Below, one piece after another: positions 51,545 to 51,633 of a DNA stretch of 51,633 nucleotides. Origin of the DNA: Alphaproteobacteria bacterium (GTDB lineage: Bacteria; Pseudomonadota; Alphaproteobacteria; CAAHEQ01; UBA3637); assembly GCA_017647405.1 (NCBI GenBank), contig JAGCKR010000068.1, positions 1 through 51,633 of the forward strand, given 5' to 3'. Numbering within the stretch: position 1 is the first letter of the stretch; every line of letters begins with the position of its first letter. Made by a program: the position numbers and the translations under genes. Under the pieces are notes generated by a model, which had not been told where the DNA came from, made no database searches, and saw only the letters and a list, made by a program, of their open reading frames with translations.

Positions 51545-51633
51545 ATGGCGAGATGACCAGGGTGGAAGAAGAACTCACGGTGGAAGTGAGTTCGGCGGCA
51601 CGTGTGACGCGACGGCGTTAGCCGGTCCCGAAC
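51545..51633 (+). other. GC-rich structured block after tRNA-Ser, cut by window end
   Basis: About 62 percent GC over 89 bases, in sharp contrast to the AT-rich surroundings. It contains a perfect hairpin GAACTCAC/GTGAGTTC, and its reverse complement includes TCCACCGTGAGTTC, identical to 14 bases of the variable/T-arm of the adjacent tRNA-Ser. No protein frame is credible. It may be a repeat element or structured RNA. Confidence 0.5.

Overview
The window reads as an AT-rich chromosome segment from a host-associated, probably anaerobic or microaerophilic alphaproteobacterium. The class is inferred from gene order typical of Alphaproteobacteria: tsaE-amgK-murU-addB-addA; secB divergent from a Tim44-like gene followed by mltA and smr; lspA followed by a small DUF3035/BamF-like lipoprotein; and the mltB-rlpA-dac-tmk-holB-tatD-MBL run. 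A full-length pyruvate:flavodoxin oxidoreductase (nifJ) points to anaerobic pyruvate metabolism. Three ankyrin-type proteins, a trimeric autotransporter adhesin and a type IV coupling protein point to life with a eukaryotic host. An uncultured gut alphaproteobacterium or a Holosporales-like lineage would fit, but this is inference.

Layout. 1-1.4 kb: membrane protein and MFS transporter. 1.7-4.5 kb: OmpA-like lipoprotein plus YadA-type adhesin, a two-gene surface operon. 4.5-13.2 kb: accessory zone with a HExxH metallopeptidase and small membrane partner, a Ham1 pyrophosphatase, a decayed aroQ fragment, a GNAT enzyme, unknown exported and ankyrin proteins, an unannotated 31-residue ORF followed by a terminator, and a tRNA-Leu whose 3' end is repeated twice downstream. 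13.4-18.7 kb: SPOR protein, site-2-type protease, dut, yajC-secD-secF. 19-27.2 kb, minus strand: nifJ, mutL, pgi, a 59-residue lipoprotein and lspA. 27.3-30.6 kb: pentapeptide-repeat protein and VirD4-type ATPase. 30.6-39.4 kb, minus strand: tsaE, amgK, murU, addB, addA and an esterase-like lipoprotein. 39.5-44.3 kb: secB, Tim44-like, mltA, smr, tsaD, ankyrin-like protein, thioredoxin. 44.35-44.97 kb: 600 bases without a convincing gene but with palindromes. 45-51.3 kb, minus strand: cell-wall and replication operon. 51.4 kb: tRNA-Ser followed by a GC-rich structured block that runs off the end.

Cell-envelope genes dominate: Sec export (secB, yajC, secDF), lipoprotein maturation (lspA), peptidoglycan turnover (mltA, mltB, rlpA, dac, SPOR protein) and MurNAc recycling (amgK-murU). 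The most unusual items are the adhesin with its OmpA-like lipoprotein, the tRNA-Leu 3'-end repeats bounding a mini-island, the GC-rich structured blocks after both tRNAs, the 31-codon ORF with a terminator placed against the next gene's ribosome binding site, the possibly leaderless pentapeptide-VirD4 operon, and a lipoprotein of alpha/beta-hydrolase type whose nucleophile position is Asp.
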